From contig OZ021724.1 of the NCBI GenBank assembly GCA_963978545.1, positions 29,501,933-29,565,932 on the forward strand: a stretch of 64,000 nt of DNA, in the 5' to 3' direction. Origin of the DNA: Linyphia triangularis (lineage: Eukaryota; Arthropoda; Arachnida; Araneae; Linyphiidae). A program made the position numbers and the translations under genes. Of this stretch, positions 50,501 to 54,362 are shown piece by piece. The notes beneath the pieces were generated by a model. That model had not been told where the DNA came from, made no database searches, and saw only the letters and a list, made by a program, of their open reading frames with translations. Every line of letters starts with the position of its first letter. The stretch's first letter is position 1.

Positions 50501-50909
50501 TTAATGTAGGATGATGTACATTTTCTTGCTAAAAGATTTACATATGGCTAAATTAAACTTTGAAATTATGCCATAAAGCTGTTCTGTGTGAAATTTTTAT
50601 TCTTGATGGTACTAAGTAAAAAATTACCCTATTAAGTTTCCAAGTTTAGTTACTTTAATTAACTTTAATTGAATTTAAATAATTACAAAGGGCTTTTTGG
50701 CTAGTAAATAAAGACTTATTGTAGTTAAGTCTTTTTCCAGTTTAATAATTGATTGATTTTCTCTTATTTCAGACAAGAACCCTTTAATGAATGAATTCCT
50801 TGCTCAAATCAAGACCACCACTGAACTCCAGGTTCTCTTCGACGGCATCCAGAAGGACTGTTCCGGTTCCGCCCCATCCGAATCAGCTCTTCTCATGGAC
50901 ATCAGTTAG
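3884..50909 (+). CDS. CAND1: CAND1, cullin-associated NEDD8-dissociated protein 1 (complete, 32 coding exons)
   Basis: CAND1 is a HEAT-repeat solenoid that wraps around cullin-RBX1 in cytosol and nucleus, blocks neddylation and exchanges substrate receptors of cullin-RING ubiquitin ligases (family knowledge). Joined exons: 3884-3925, 7158-7259, 11082-11149, 12495-12607, 13163-13263, 14198-14264, 14359-14457, 15939-16065, 16333-16495, 18160-18269, 19621-19775, 20206-20320, 20565-20750, 22293-22404, 27883-27976, 29014-29131, 29533-29664, 29758-29891, 30184-30269, 30432-30546, 31662-31747, 32215-32385, 33108-33175, 33695-33789, 33877-33980, 41332-41399, 41929-42118, 44096-44284, 45082-45153, 46075-46246, 47179-47325, 50773-50909. 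All junctions keep frame and yield 1245 residues; human CAND1 is about 1230. The acidic loop lies near residues 304-342 and the TIP120 C-terminal domain in the last about 190 residues. The start has a strong Kozak context and an in-frame TAA at 3869. All introns are GT-AG except intron 25 (GC-AG). CAND2 is the only close alternative; the sequence fits CAND1 better. Confidence 0.97.
5959..6089. mobile_element. pogo/Tigger-like MITE with TA target duplication
   Basis: Perfect 17-base terminal inverted repeats CAGTCAAACCCTGTTAA flank 97 internal bases, with TA at 5957-5958 and 6090-6091. TA duplication and CAGTCAAACC-type ends fit the pogo branch of Tc1/mariner. Non-autonomous. Lies in CAND1 intron 1. 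Confidence 0.88.
6134..6205. repeat. Perfect 34-bp inverted repeat with 4-base spacer
   Basis: The arm at 6134-6167 is the exact reverse complement of 6172-6205, with CCCT between. No terminal motifs or target duplication are seen around it. It would fold into an uninterrupted hairpin in CAND1 pre-mRNA, intron 1. Confidence 0.95.
6391..6927 (+). repeat. Interspersed repeat A, copy 1 (contains SINE copy 2)
   Basis: Without the SINE the sequence matches the split copy at 24781-24839 plus 27281-27582. Shared blocks include GACGTCATGACAT, GCCAAGTTGTTTCA and GAACAGAAATTTTTGTG-like stretches. No coding capacity was recognised and the class is unknown. The region starting at 6391 is the leftmost similarity I can follow. 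Confidence 0.75.
6451..6636 (+). mobile_element. tRNA-derived SINE, copy 2, with 13-bp target duplication
   Basis: A box CGGTATAGTGG at 6461-6471 and a perfect B box GGTTCGAGTCC at 6505-6515, with normal tRNA spacing. The tail is CCAACCAACCAA. Target duplication CCATTCTCTATGG lies at 6438-6450 and 6637-6649. It is inserted in repeat A. Confidence 0.93.
7158..7259 (+). CDS. CAND1: CAND1 exon 2, residues 15-48
   Basis: Begins [17 protein letters not shown] and ends DDDSERK, both nearly invariant in animal CAND1. Acceptor TTTAG at 7153-7157, donor GTAAGC at 7260. First HEAT-repeat region. The 3.2 kb intron before it carries a MITE, a perfect palindrome and a SINE. Confidence 0.96.
7260..11081 (+). 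other. CAND1 intron 2, no clear element
   Basis: A GC-richer patch at about 7650-7750 and small open frames at 8720-8974 and 9106-9315 show no family motif. The rest is AT-rich. Confidence 0.5.
11082..11149 (+). CDS. CAND1: CAND1 exon 3, residues 49-71
   Basis: Encodes [16 protein letters not shown] and QNLAVK, then leaves two bases of a Cys codon completed in exon 4. Acceptor TTTTTTGCAG, donor GTATGT. Confidence 0.95.
12495..12607 (+). CDS. CAND1: CAND1 exon 4, residues 71-109
   Basis: Completes Cys71 and reads [18 protein letters not shown], then [10 protein letters not shown]. Donor GTGAGC. The acceptor tract before 12495 is TTTTAATCTTCCAAAG, weaker than its neighbours, but the frame and homology leave no other choice. 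Confidence 0.94.
12841..13105. mobile_element. piggyBac-like MITE (TTAA target)
   Basis: Terminal inverted repeats CCCACTGACGGTCA and TGACCGTCAGTGGG are perfect over 14 bases. They are flanked by TTAA (12837-12840) and TTAG (13106-13109, one change). CCC ends with a TTAA target are the piggyBac signature. The internal part is AT-rich and non-coding. The right end is 57 bases from the exon 5 acceptor. Confidence 0.85.
13163..13263 (+). CDS. CAND1: CAND1 exon 5, residues 109-142
   Basis: Reads [15 protein letters not shown] and [15 protein letters not shown] chose the donor at 13264 over the GT at 13270 because exon 6 must follow AIAK directly with QED. The acceptor lies 57 bases after a piggyBac-like MITE. 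Confidence 0.94.
14198..14264 (+). CDS. CAND1: CAND1 exon 6, residues 143-165
   Basis: Reads [18 protein letters not shown]. It leaves one base of a Gly codon. Only a 94-base intron separates it from exon 7, the shortest in the gene together with intron 17. Confidence 0.94.
14359..14457 (+). CDS. CAND1: CAND1 exon 7, residues 165-198
   Basis: Contains [19 protein letters not shown], matching the [14 protein letters not shown] block of the family. Acceptor TTTTTTTCAG, donor GTAATA. Confidence 0.95.
14683..14864 (+). mobile_element. tRNA-derived SINE, copy 3, with 10-bp target duplication
   Basis: Same head, body and AACC tail as copies 1 and 2. CCAAGATTTG is duplicated at 14673-14682 and 14865-14874. 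The B box has one change (GGTTTGAGCCC). Lies in CAND1 intron 7 in gene orientation. Confidence 0.92.
15136..15483. repeat. Interspersed repeat B, copy 1
   Basis: Shares long blocks with 22482-23199: CTTGAAAATGCTTAGAGGT near the left, GTGACCGCCACTT in the middle, and AAAGTCATTGATTTTCATT at the right. Ends CAAGG-like and CCTTG-like, so it is probably a non-autonomous DNA element. No target duplication was resolved. Confidence 0.7.
15939..16065 (+). CDS. CAND1: CAND1 exon 8, residues 198-240
   Basis: Reads [18 protein letters not shown], then [13 protein letters not shown]. The final Ser codon is split AG|T across intron 8. Donor GTGAGT. Confidence 0.95.
16333..16495 (+). CDS. CAND1: CAND1 exon 9, residues 240-294
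   Basis: Reads [26 protein letters not shown] and [15 protein letters not shown]. These are strongly conserved HEAT-repeat helices. Ends in phase 0 before GTAAGT. Confidence 0.96.
16646..17418. mobile_element. CAGGG-ended DNA element with TTTATA duplication (intron 9)
   Basis: Starts CAGGGTTTCCGC and ends with the inverted GTAGAAACCTG. TTTATA lies on both sides (16640-16645 and 17419-17424). Internal copies of TCATGGAAAGTCAT-like text. Non-coding. Confidence 0.75.
18160..18269 (+). CDS. CAND1: CAND1 exon 10, residues 295-331 (acidic loop, first half)
   Basis: Reads IVKICLKYL, then [17 protein letters not shown] and a second acidic run DDDE. This is the long acidic loop known in CAND1 after about the seventh HEAT repeat. 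The donor must be the GT at 18270 so that exon 11 stays in frame. Confidence 0.94.
18549..18980. mobile_element. CAGRG-ended MITE, copy 1, with AATAT duplication (intron 10)
   Basis: Ends are CAGAGTGGCCACA and the inverted GTGGCCACCCTG. AATAT flanks both sides (18544-18548 and 18981-18985). Contains repeated TCAGGGAAATGTCAGGGA text. The copy at 52026-52453 is the same family over its whole length. Confidence 0.85.
19621..19775 (+). CDS. CAND1: CAND1 exon 11, residues 331-383
   Basis: Continues the acidic loop with [18 protein letters not shown] and then a HEAT helix with [11 protein letters not shown] and LISRFK. Acceptor TTGATTTCTAG. Confidence 0.95.
20206..20320 (+). CDS. CAND1: CAND1 exon 12, residues 383-421
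   Basis: Reads [18 protein letters not shown] and RQTRP, then a divergent acidic linker [14 protein letters not shown] (residues about 410-420) where vertebrate CAND1 differs in sequence and length. Donor GTAAGA. Confidence 0.94.
20565..20750 (+). CDS. CAND1: CAND1 exon 13, residues 421-483
   Basis: Reads [19 protein letters not shown] and [12 protein letters not shown]. Acceptor TTTTTAG, donor GTAAGC. At 186 bases it is one of the longest exons here. Confidence 0.95.
21420..22148. mobile_element. hAT-like non-autonomous element (intron 13)
   Basis: Left end CAGGAGTCGGAAAAAC and inverted right end GTCTGCCAACCCTTG resemble the hAT end CAGGGGTCGGCAAAC. Flanks CTCTAGAA (21412-21419) and CTGTAGAC (22149-22156) agree at 6 of 8 bases, as expected for an old 8-bp duplication. 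An internal stretch ending ATTTCATTGTATCTTTAAAAT recurs at 48690-48721. Confidence 0.7.
22293..22404 (+). CDS. CAND1: CAND1 exon 14, residues 483-520
   Basis: Reads [19 protein letters not shown], then [16 protein letters not shown]. Donor GTAAGT. Intron 14 that follows is 5.5 kb and holds the deepest transposon nest in the window. Confidence 0.94.
22482..23199. repeat. Interspersed repeat B, copy 2, split by a DNA element
   Basis: Left part 22482-22704 and right part 23109-23199 match copy 1 in order. The 404-bp element between them is a clean later insertion. Confidence 0.75.
22705..23108. mobile_element. CAGGG-ended DNA element with AGACA duplication (intron 14)
   Basis: Ends CAGGGTACATACGCC and inverted GAGTATGAACCCCG pair over about 14 bases with few mismatches. 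AGACA flanks both sides (22700-22704 and 23109-23113). Removing the element restores repeat B, which confirms the insertion. Confidence 0.82.
23761..24045 (+). repeat. Tandem duplication, period 180 bp
   Basis: GGGTTCTAATATATT at 23764 and again at 23944 begins two copies that both contain GGATGCAGTCAGATTGAAGT and end in a T run. The second copy differs at scattered positions. No coding potential was recognised. Confidence 0.85.
25841..26254. mobile_element. CAGGGG-ended DNA element F with CTAGC duplication
   Basis: Ends CAGGGGTCTATGCAG and inverted CTGGATAGACCCCTG differ at one base. CTAGC flanks it at 25836-25840 and 26255-26259. Removing F restores the start of repeat D. It carries a 32-bp tandem array. 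Confidence 0.85.
25876..26066 (+). repeat. Tandem array, about 32-bp unit, six copies
   Basis: Each unit carries GGACCCTTCACAAAATTCCA or a close variant followed by a variable A-rich part. The first four units are regular and the last two decayed. Lies inside element F. Confidence 0.85.
27883..27976 (+). CDS. CAND1: CAND1 exon 15, residues 521-552
   Basis: Reads [19 protein letters not shown], then [23 protein letters not shown] is a family hallmark. Acceptor CTATATTTTCAG, donor GTAAGG. Confidence 0.95.
29014..29131 (+). CDS. CAND1: CAND1 exon 16, residues 552-591
   Basis: Reads DQPSSFDF and [18 protein letters not shown]. The Met codon that follows is split AT|G over intron 16. Confidence 0.95.
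29533..29664 (+). CDS. CAND1: CAND1 exon 17, residues 591-635
   Basis: Reads [17 protein letters not shown], then [18 protein letters not shown]. Donor is the GT at 29665 in GGGTAAG. A 93-base intron follows. Confidence 0.95.
29758..29891 (+). CDS. CAND1: CAND1 exon 18, residues 635-680
   Basis: Reads [34 protein letters not shown] and LDTLVKNY. Acceptor TTTTGTAG, donor GTGAGT. Confidence 0.95.
30184..30269 (+). CDS. CAND1: CAND1 exon 19, residues 680-708
   Basis: Reads [20 protein letters not shown] and ends SESDLHISQ. Phase 0 end before GTATTT. Confidence 0.94.
30432..30546 (+). CDS. CAND1: CAND1 exon 20, residues 709-747 (divergent helix)
   Basis: Reads [18 protein letters not shown], then [12 protein letters not shown]. 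The first half is less like vertebrate CAND1 than the flanking exons, but hydrophobic spacing and the HSPLLQG end hold. Confidence 0.92.
31662..31747 (+). CDS. CAND1: CAND1 exon 21, residues 747-775
   Basis: Reads [18 protein letters not shown], then YRDLLR, matching the GALSAMLDFFQALV block of the family. Donor GTAAGA. Confidence 0.94.
32215..32385 (+). CDS. CAND1: CAND1 exon 22, residues 776-832 (GC-rich codons)
   Basis: Reads [16 protein letters not shown] (a loop longer than in vertebrates), then [17 protein letters not shown]. Third codon positions are mostly G or C, unlike exons 19-21 and 23-27. The donor GTTTGC is weak. Confidence 0.93.
33108..33175 (+). CDS. CAND1: CAND1 exon 23, residues 833-855
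   Basis: Reads [20 protein letters not shown] and ends KH plus two bases of an Ile codon. Acceptor TTTCTTAG, donor GTAAGA. Confidence 0.93.
33695..33789 (+). CDS. CAND1: CAND1 exon 24, residues 855-887
   Basis: Reads [19 protein letters not shown], then [12 protein letters not shown]. Acceptor TTTTTTTTTACAG, donor GTATGT. Confidence 0.94.
33877..33980 (+). CDS. CAND1: CAND1 exon 25, residues 887-921 (GC donor)
   Basis: Reads [18 protein letters not shown], then [14 protein letters not shown]. The exon ends at AAAGAG followed by GCAAGT, a GC donor in otherwise perfect consensus. Using the next GT (33985) would add four bases and break the frame, so the GC donor is required. Confidence 0.94.
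34658..35450 (-). pseudogene. LINE ORF2 C-terminal RNase H part, out of frame
   Basis: The first recognisable RNase H motif [14 protein letters not shown] begins near 35450. It is followed by [25 protein letters not shown] and [19 protein letters not shown], giving the acidic catalytic set of a type I RNase H. A Cys-rich tail, [20 protein letters not shown], follows. It lies in a different frame from ORF2, with an in-frame TAG just upstream of YTDGS, so as it stands it cannot be fused. A 243-residue frame from Met at 35389 is open. Confidence 0.88.
35487..38303 (-). CDS. LINE ORF2, endonuclease-reverse transcriptase (938 aa, lacks fused RNase H)
   Basis: Residues about 10-230 form an APE-type endonuclease: [35 protein letters not shown] and SDHKLI. 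Residues about 450-740 form the reverse transcriptase: [56 protein letters not shown] and the catalytic [11 protein letters not shown]. It would nick chromosomal DNA and copy the element RNA in place. The frame stops at TGA just before the RNase H region, where related elements read on, so this copy has lost the fusion by a frameshift. Confidence 0.92.
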   Translation of the reverse strand: MSETQKKTSKTIKVAQINLHHSRSATALVNKRLVEGRIDIALIQEPWVNKGKILGLGNCGNLFFDRSSSKPRACIITNKNINALLIADPLDSDNVAIKLISENGDITYIMSVYLPYEDEIPLTTSARSFVERCSHSGMKVIVGCDANAHHTIWGSTNCNKRGEDLIEFFLSNNLYILNTGNKPTFVTSNRKEVIDITFCNNKAVNCIQDWHVSECITLSDHKLIQMSITGPALITQQGRRNPRHTNWDSYREDLRLLLEGKSFNFPSLVDLELAVDSVQRSILLAYQLNCKAVTTGIPRRVPWWNKNLSALRKTCRKLFNRAKKTGEWSKHKDALTSYNKAIRKSKEESWRDFCGQADNMSSAARLTKILSKDSQCQLGSIRKDDGTYTEDGKSTLAEMLRVHFPDSTVANSNDMPAIPNLTLSRSKKEDWAMAKSIITPNRIKWAINSFKPFKSPGADDIIPAQLQHGKDIIMPHLCRIFRSCIVYGYIPHAWRTCRVIFIPKPGKSCYNEAKAFRPISLTSFLLKTLEKLIDRYIRDEVLKAKPLSRFQHAYQPGKSTETALYDLITVLDRAVNGKEIAMATFLDIEGAFDRVPTNVINNALLKRNVNSSVCTWIKNMLETRLAQASLLGDSLTVENCKGCPQGGVLSPLLWSLVVDELLNRINFLGLHCLGYADDITLVVRGKFQNTVTDLMSTALKKVEKWCKEVGLSVNPNKTNLTVFTRKRILDMQTIKFFGKPLAYSEEVKYLGVIFDKTLTWKPHLQYCTNRAKRVFWACRRAIGNNWGLSPKMVLWIYTGVITPMISYGAIAWGNRTHNETVKKELTSLQRMATIAITNAMRTTPSQSLEILLDFLPLHKQVELEAVLCSRRLKLMGLWKTSYELPLFKNIQTQVKEHPCLTMSSDWMLKQYCFKAKYNIIFPSRENWRFPSNLTKERR
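38330..39784 (-). CDS. LINE ORF1, DUF4780-like RNA-binding protein (484 aa)
   Basis: The intact 484-residue frame starts [11 protein letters not shown]. Residues 1-150 are Ser/Thr/Pro-rich and basic, probably disordered. Residues about 155-330 contain the pattern seen in DUF4780 proteins: [18 protein letters not shown], then [17 protein letters not shown], then [17 protein letters not shown]. The last 140 residues are acidic and Ser-rich. No CCHC zinc knuckles are present, unlike many LINE ORF1 proteins. Expected role is binding element RNA in a ribonucleoprotein particle. The stop lies 26 bases before the ORF2 start. Function is inferred from family only. Confidence 0.85.
   Translation of the reverse strand: MGNKKKQKIGGSNRNTSLEQPKPSQSGPGSSESTTEVCGEVVPSTKTTVDSGPSGPTTSNQPSVDSGPSGPATNLTGDSLSSLPEWSSMTRSQKNKHRRQVARQSLNAETGVNTAQHRSTTPAGKRGRVSETTPSPSTGAQAKRPRTAESPSYSQAATGVKMAIVRDNFPDGTLSPDDALIIQGDINKVIDTEDVAREAPQILNSGVLNGALMILCANDYTVAWLVRNYEGRAISKDLKVQVKKASDLPRPVKMALKSRDILTTDGEVLLRRIACLNAGLNTAEWKIRERKIVGDHAYIRWIIEMDLKSSKFIREKNFEIFTGSFGKGLLKIISDPNVARVSPPSAAVGKPLAESSDVAQQPALETAVMKPPVESDDVVERPASDDAMEESLAPSEKDVRLTSTQLATDDMEVVQDPTETTPSVSTGAEVQKTPSPSSPISDSSGSLYKVFGDLDFSDSGSDITIVSVSPTKEDTVLKEKESSE
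41332..41399 (+). CDS. CAND1: CAND1 exon 26, residues 922-944
   Basis: Reads [19 protein letters not shown] and KNV, then splits a Trp codon TG|G. It follows a 7.35 kb intron. Acceptor TTTATTTTTAG, donor GTAAGT. Confidence 0.93.
41544..41577. repeat. T homopolymer, 34 bases, intron 26
   Basis: Pure T run in CAND1 intron 26. Length is likely variable and sequencing-sensitive. Confidence 0.9.
41929..42118 (+). CDS. CAND1: CAND1 exon 27, residues 944-1007
   Basis: Reads [19 protein letters not shown], then [17 protein letters not shown]. This is the most conserved block of the C-terminal half. Donor GTAATA. Confidence 0.96.
43178..43253 (+). repeat. Two tandem copies of a 38-bp unit
   Basis: GTGCACAATTATTATTTTCG and GTGCGCAATTATTATTTTTG each precede CTTACCTGTTAGGTTC. 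Three differences separate the copies. A run of 14 G lies about 100 bases upstream. Confidence 0.85.
43493..43905 (+). mobile_element. Possible solo LTR
   Basis: The segment runs from TGTAACCAG to AACAACA. It contains TATAAAA at 43666-43672 and AATAAA at 43839-43844, about 170 bases apart, as in an LTR promoter and R region. I see no 5-bp target duplication and no primer-binding site or internal genes, so this is a weak call. Confidence 0.3.
44096..44284 (+). CDS. CAND1: CAND1 exon 28, residues 1008-1070
   Basis: Reads [37 protein letters not shown] and ends ELYNETKVR, running into the TIP120 domain that contacts the cullin N-terminal region. Confidence 0.96.
45082..45153 (+). CDS. CAND1: CAND1 exon 29, residues 1071-1094
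   Basis: Encodes [18 protein letters not shown] and GLDIRK, identical to the human segment. It corresponds to the hairpin region that competes with the adaptor site on the cullin (structure known for human CAND1-CUL1-RBX1). Confidence 0.96.
45853..45964. mobile_element. Short MITE with 18-bp terminal inverted repeats (intron 29)
   Basis: Ends TATATGGGTTATTCTCTG and inverted CAGAGAATGGCCCATATA agree at 16 of 18. If the outer TA pair is the target duplication, it fits a Tc1/mariner-type MITE. Non-coding, 112 bp. Confidence 0.75.
46075..46246 (+). CDS. CAND1: CAND1 exon 30, residues 1095-1152 (GC-rich codons)
   Basis: Reads [19 protein letters not shown] and [18 protein letters not shown]. Almost all third positions are G or C, in contrast with exons 28 and 29. 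One base of the next Arg codon is left before GTGAGT. Confidence 0.95.
47179..47325 (+). CDS. CAND1: CAND1 exon 31, residues 1152-1201
   Basis: Reads [19 protein letters not shown], then [17 protein letters not shown], identical or nearly so to vertebrate CAND1. Donor GTAGGA. A hAT element starts 38 bases into the intron. Confidence 0.96.
47364..48529. mobile_element. hAT element with perfect 8-bp duplication (intron 31)
   Basis: Starts TAGGGCTTGGGCGATGT and ends with the inverted ACATCGCCCAGGCCTA; TAGGGCTGGGCGAT is a known hAT end. ATTATCAG lies on both sides (47356-47363 and 48530-48537). The 1166 bp hold no transposase frame, so it is non-autonomous or an internally deleted copy. Confidence 0.92.
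48565..48837. mobile_element. CAGGG-ended DNA element, 273 bp (intron 31)
   Basis: Ends CAGGGATGACAGTTTTCC and inverted GGTTACTCTCATCTCTG. TATATA lies on both sides, though low complexity weakens that evidence. It shares an internal stretch with the hAT-like element at 21420-22148. Confidence 0.65.
48850..50770 (+). other. Distal part of CAND1 intron 31, nothing recognised
   Basis: AT-rich, without paired ends or coding remnants. A slightly GC-richer segment at about 49460-49640 has no match elsewhere in the window. Confidence 0.5.
50773..50909 (+). CDS. CAND1: CAND1 exon 32, residues 1201-1245 and stop codon
   Basis: Reads [19 protein letters not shown], then a divergent Ser/Pro-rich tail ending LLMDIS and TAG at 50907-50909. 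Codons are GC-rich at the third position, as in exons 22 and 30. The human tail is similarly short and ends SMDTS. Confidence 0.94.
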
Positions 50910-51315
50910 ACATCCGCAACAGCAAGATATTTATTTTAAGAAAAGAGTTAAAATAATAAAATGTCAATACATGTATCAGTTCAATAACACTAAGATCGTC
51001 GAACATTGCACTGTTTCGACAAGAACTTCCCAAGAGCTGTGCGCCTTCACTGCGATGTACACTTCACTTGATTAAAAATATTGAACTGCATTAAATTACT
51101 TTTTTTTTAGGATTGTTAACAGGTACATTACCTTAATTTCATTACTTCTGTTTCTGTTCTACTTGTGTTTTCCAGTTTAGTTTTTATACAGTTAAATGAT
51201 TGACACAGTAAAGCTTGTACACCTTGTTTTGCTGTTTTGTTAGTATGTGTCTATTTTTGACCTCTGTTAAACTGCTATGTGATTTATAATAAAGCTTTTT
51301 TGAACAATTTTAAAT
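50910..51315 (+). other. CAND1: CAND1 3' UTR with poly(A) signals
   Basis: Follows the TAG stop. A canonical AATAAA at 51288-51293 is followed by a T-rich stretch, so cleavage near 51305-51320 is likely. A second AATAAA at 50955-50960 could give a short 3' UTR. The end point is inferred. Confidence 0.7.
51288..51293 (+). terminator. Polyadenylation signal AATAAA of CAND1
   Basis: Canonical hexamer about 380 bases past the stop codon with a T-rich downstream element. It is the best-placed signal for the gene. Confidence 0.7.
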
Positions 51316-51557
51316 CAACTATCCCATTCTTCATGTGTCATACATTACATATTTTTTGATGCATTTTAAAATATTAATCTATCGTTGAAAAATGTATTAA
51401 CATTTTAATAGGGTTCTTACGATCTTTGAAAATCATCCTTGGGAAATTATTTTCAATTGAGGCCTTACAAACGAATTTTTTGTTGATAACCATATAAATT
51501 TATGCTTGCAATGCTTTTGTTTATGACAAACTGTATGCCCTGTAGTACTTCTGTATG

Positions 51558-51586
51558 CCCTCTAGTACTTTCAAAGTACTAGAGGG
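51558..51586. repeat. Perfect 14-bp inverted repeat, 1-base spacer
   Basis: CCCTCTAGTACTTT and its exact reverse complement are separated by C, about 250 bases past the CAND1 poly(A) signal. It could fold into a strong hairpin in read-through RNA. No T run follows. Confidence 0.8.
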
Positions 51587-52025
51587 TAATTTGAGCATTT
51601 TTCAAATTTAAAAAAGTTTTATTACAAGATGGGTCAGTGGTTACGCACGGCAGTCTTGAGGGCCAAACATTCACTGATCAGAATTGCAAATTTTTTAAAG
51701 CTGTAAAATAAATATAAGCAGCAATGTTGAAATTTTAACTACAAACATTTGTATTATATAAAAATTTTATGGTATAAAAGCCTGTATGAGGAACACATCC
51801 TAAAAAGAGAAATTTTATTGGCGTCCTTGCATCGCATTTGAAAGATTGTCTATGTCTGACAAATAAGAAGTTTTAATTTTAAGCTTAGTTGTAAATTGCC
51901 ATCAGTTAACTTATATTTTATGAGATTCATGTTAAAAAATACCTGTTCATATGAATATACAGAACCAAATAGTATAAGAAAACCAAACCTAAGAATGTTC
52001 TTTGTTGCTTAAAATGTGAGCAAAT

Positions 52026-52453
52026 CAGAGTGGCCACAGGACCTGGAAATCAGGGAAATGTCTGGGAACTTTCTGATTCTGGAAATAATCGGAGAAATGT
52101 TAGGGAATTTTTTTAAATTACACGAGAATCAGGGAAATTTTTCTTTGTTCTGAAGGTACTTTTAACCGTTCATCCGTATTTGGGCACCATTTACCTGTAG
52201 AATTGTGGTGGTAATCGTTAGAAGTTAAATGTTACGAAATATTTTAAACTTTTCATTGCCGTCAAAACTATTTAAAAAAAAATTTGGTATATTACCTCTT
52301 TAGCAAATATGTTCTATTTTATCAGGGTGTCTACACATCTGGAAAAGTTGGGGAAATTTGAAAATAAGTTTGCCGTAAAATCAGGGAATTTTTTAGAAAT
52401 CTGTCGGGGAAATTAGCTGGGTAATTTTTTTCCTGAACTTTGTATCTACCCTG
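52026..52453. mobile_element. CAGRG-ended MITE, copy 2
   Basis: Same family as 18549-18980 over its full length, including GATCAGGGTGTCTA-like internal text. Ends CAGAGTGGCCACAGG and inverted TGTATCTACCCTG. Flanks CAAAT and CAAAC agree at 4 of 5. Confidence 0.82.
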
Positions 52454-52801
52454 CAAACTGTTTCATGTATCAAACATAATATTTTTAATTATAGGTTATT
52501 CTTTTGCTGCTGTCCACATATGTTGAGAAATCAACTCTTGTGTCGAAATAGCGGCTTCTGTGTTGAAACAACTCCATATGAAAATTAACGGGAATTCTTT
52601 CATTATAGTGATCTTATATTTCATACTTTGTTTCACAATTTGCATTGTCCACTTACCTCCGAAAAATAAAAATTTAAACCACCTTTCAATCTGTCTGGGA
52701 TACCCTGTACAATATTTAAATATAAAACCAAAAAGTAAATTAAGCCTTGCCTCGAGAACTTAATTTCTGTGATGGAGTTATTTTCAAACGGGCAACTAAA
52801 C

Positions 52802-53061
52802 CAGGTGCATAGCCAGGGGGAGGGATATGGGGATATATCTCCTCCCGAAATTTTTAAGTTTTCTATCAGAACGCAAAAATTGAAGGATTTTTTTTATTCG
52901 AAATGGTAAATTTATGCGAAATGTTTTTAAATTTCTAATCATACTTAAGAAAAGTGCTTGTAATTAAATATATTTGCCATGAATAACAAAAATTATTGTT
53001 ATGATTTGCTGAGTTATAATTTCATATCGCTTAACGTAAAAAATCTCTGGCTACGCCCCTG
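52802..53061. mobile_element. hAT-like MITE with CAGG-GCGTAGCCAG ends
   Basis: Left end CAGGTGCATAGCCAGGGG and inverted right end CTCTGGCTACGCCCCTG match the widespread hAT end CAGGGGCGTAGCCAGG. Flanks AACTAAAC and GAATAAGC agree at 5 of 8, so the duplication is decayed or absent. Confidence 0.65.
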
Positions 53062-54362
53062 GAATAAGCTATCAATATATATCAATATTTTGTGTAAATA
53101 ATGTTACTTTCTTAATAGAATTAAATTTTCTCCCTATTCTGTTTTTCACTTATGATCTTGAGGGTCGATTTAAGTGTTGATATATGAAAAACTTAGTATT
53201 ATCTTGCAAAAAATCGTAAATATTTTAATGATAACACTCGCGCAAAAAGACGTTCCGAAGTTTACTCAAATTAAAAAAATTCGATTAAGCTATACTAGAT
53301 TACATTTGAAATTAACTTTAGTTTAATTGAAGTAAAAAAAAAATTCAATGTAAAAGTTTTAAATATTTATTTCAATTTTTTCAATACTTTTTTAATGTAG
53401 GTGGTAAACTTTTATATTTTTACTTTCAACTACCCATGTGTATACATACATAGGGTAATGGAAGTATAGCATTCGGTCAAATTTTTCCCCTCGATTTTCT
53501 TGCATTTCTCCACGTTTTGAAACATCCTGATTTTAACTAGGGGCGTGGAATGTCGCATAACTTTCAATTACAATATAATACTGACGTAGACTTGTGTCAT
53601 TTACCGTTTATATACTTTCGTCATTCATTTAGAAAATATGGTCAGTTTGGCGATATTTTTTGCGATAATTCTTATATTATCCTTTATTATAAGCGAAACT
53701 GAGAGGAGAAGGAAAAACGATCGTTGATGAGGTATGCTCAAGGAAAGAGAACTCTGTGTTGAAGGCATTCATTTTTCAACTTTTTACGCCATCAAAACAT
53801 TTTTACGGGAATTTCGAAGGTGGGGATGTTTAGAACACTTTAAGAGGCATTATCACAGCGATTTTTATCAGAATCGTTAGAGCCGTTTTTTAGTAATCAT
53901 TGAAAAACATGATTTTTTGAATGGCAACTACCTTATGCGCCTGTGTGATTTTGACGAAAACCTTAATGCGATTATGATCAAAATGATTTTTTAGTGATTG
54001 CCGAAAAATAGGACGCGCACGCTCGCACAAATGTTCCTATTTTACTTTTCTCGTGTACCTTTTATCATCAACTACTTTCTCTATCTTTACGACCATCGAA
54101 ATACAGCCCTTTCAATGGTAATGCTCTTTAAGCTTGAAAATTTAAATCCTTTCTAACTTTAGCCTTTTTTTTTCTTAGTTTGTTTTTGTTAATCACCAAA
54201 TCTGAGTTGTTGCTAGTTAGGAGACCGACACTCATGAGCAATGTAGACATAGTCCAGTCCGAGACTTCAACTGTCAGTAACTACAGCAGTTGAAGGGAGA
54301 TCAAGTCGAATTTGTGATGATTTAGATACAAGTCAATAACAGTAATAAGTGAGGGGTTTCTG
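53062..54362. other. Intergenic sequence up to the LINE fragment
   Basis: No host gene. 54190-54362 is probably the 3' UTR of the LINE fragment, since it is GC-richer and continuous with it. The rest holds no recognised feature. Confidence 0.45.
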
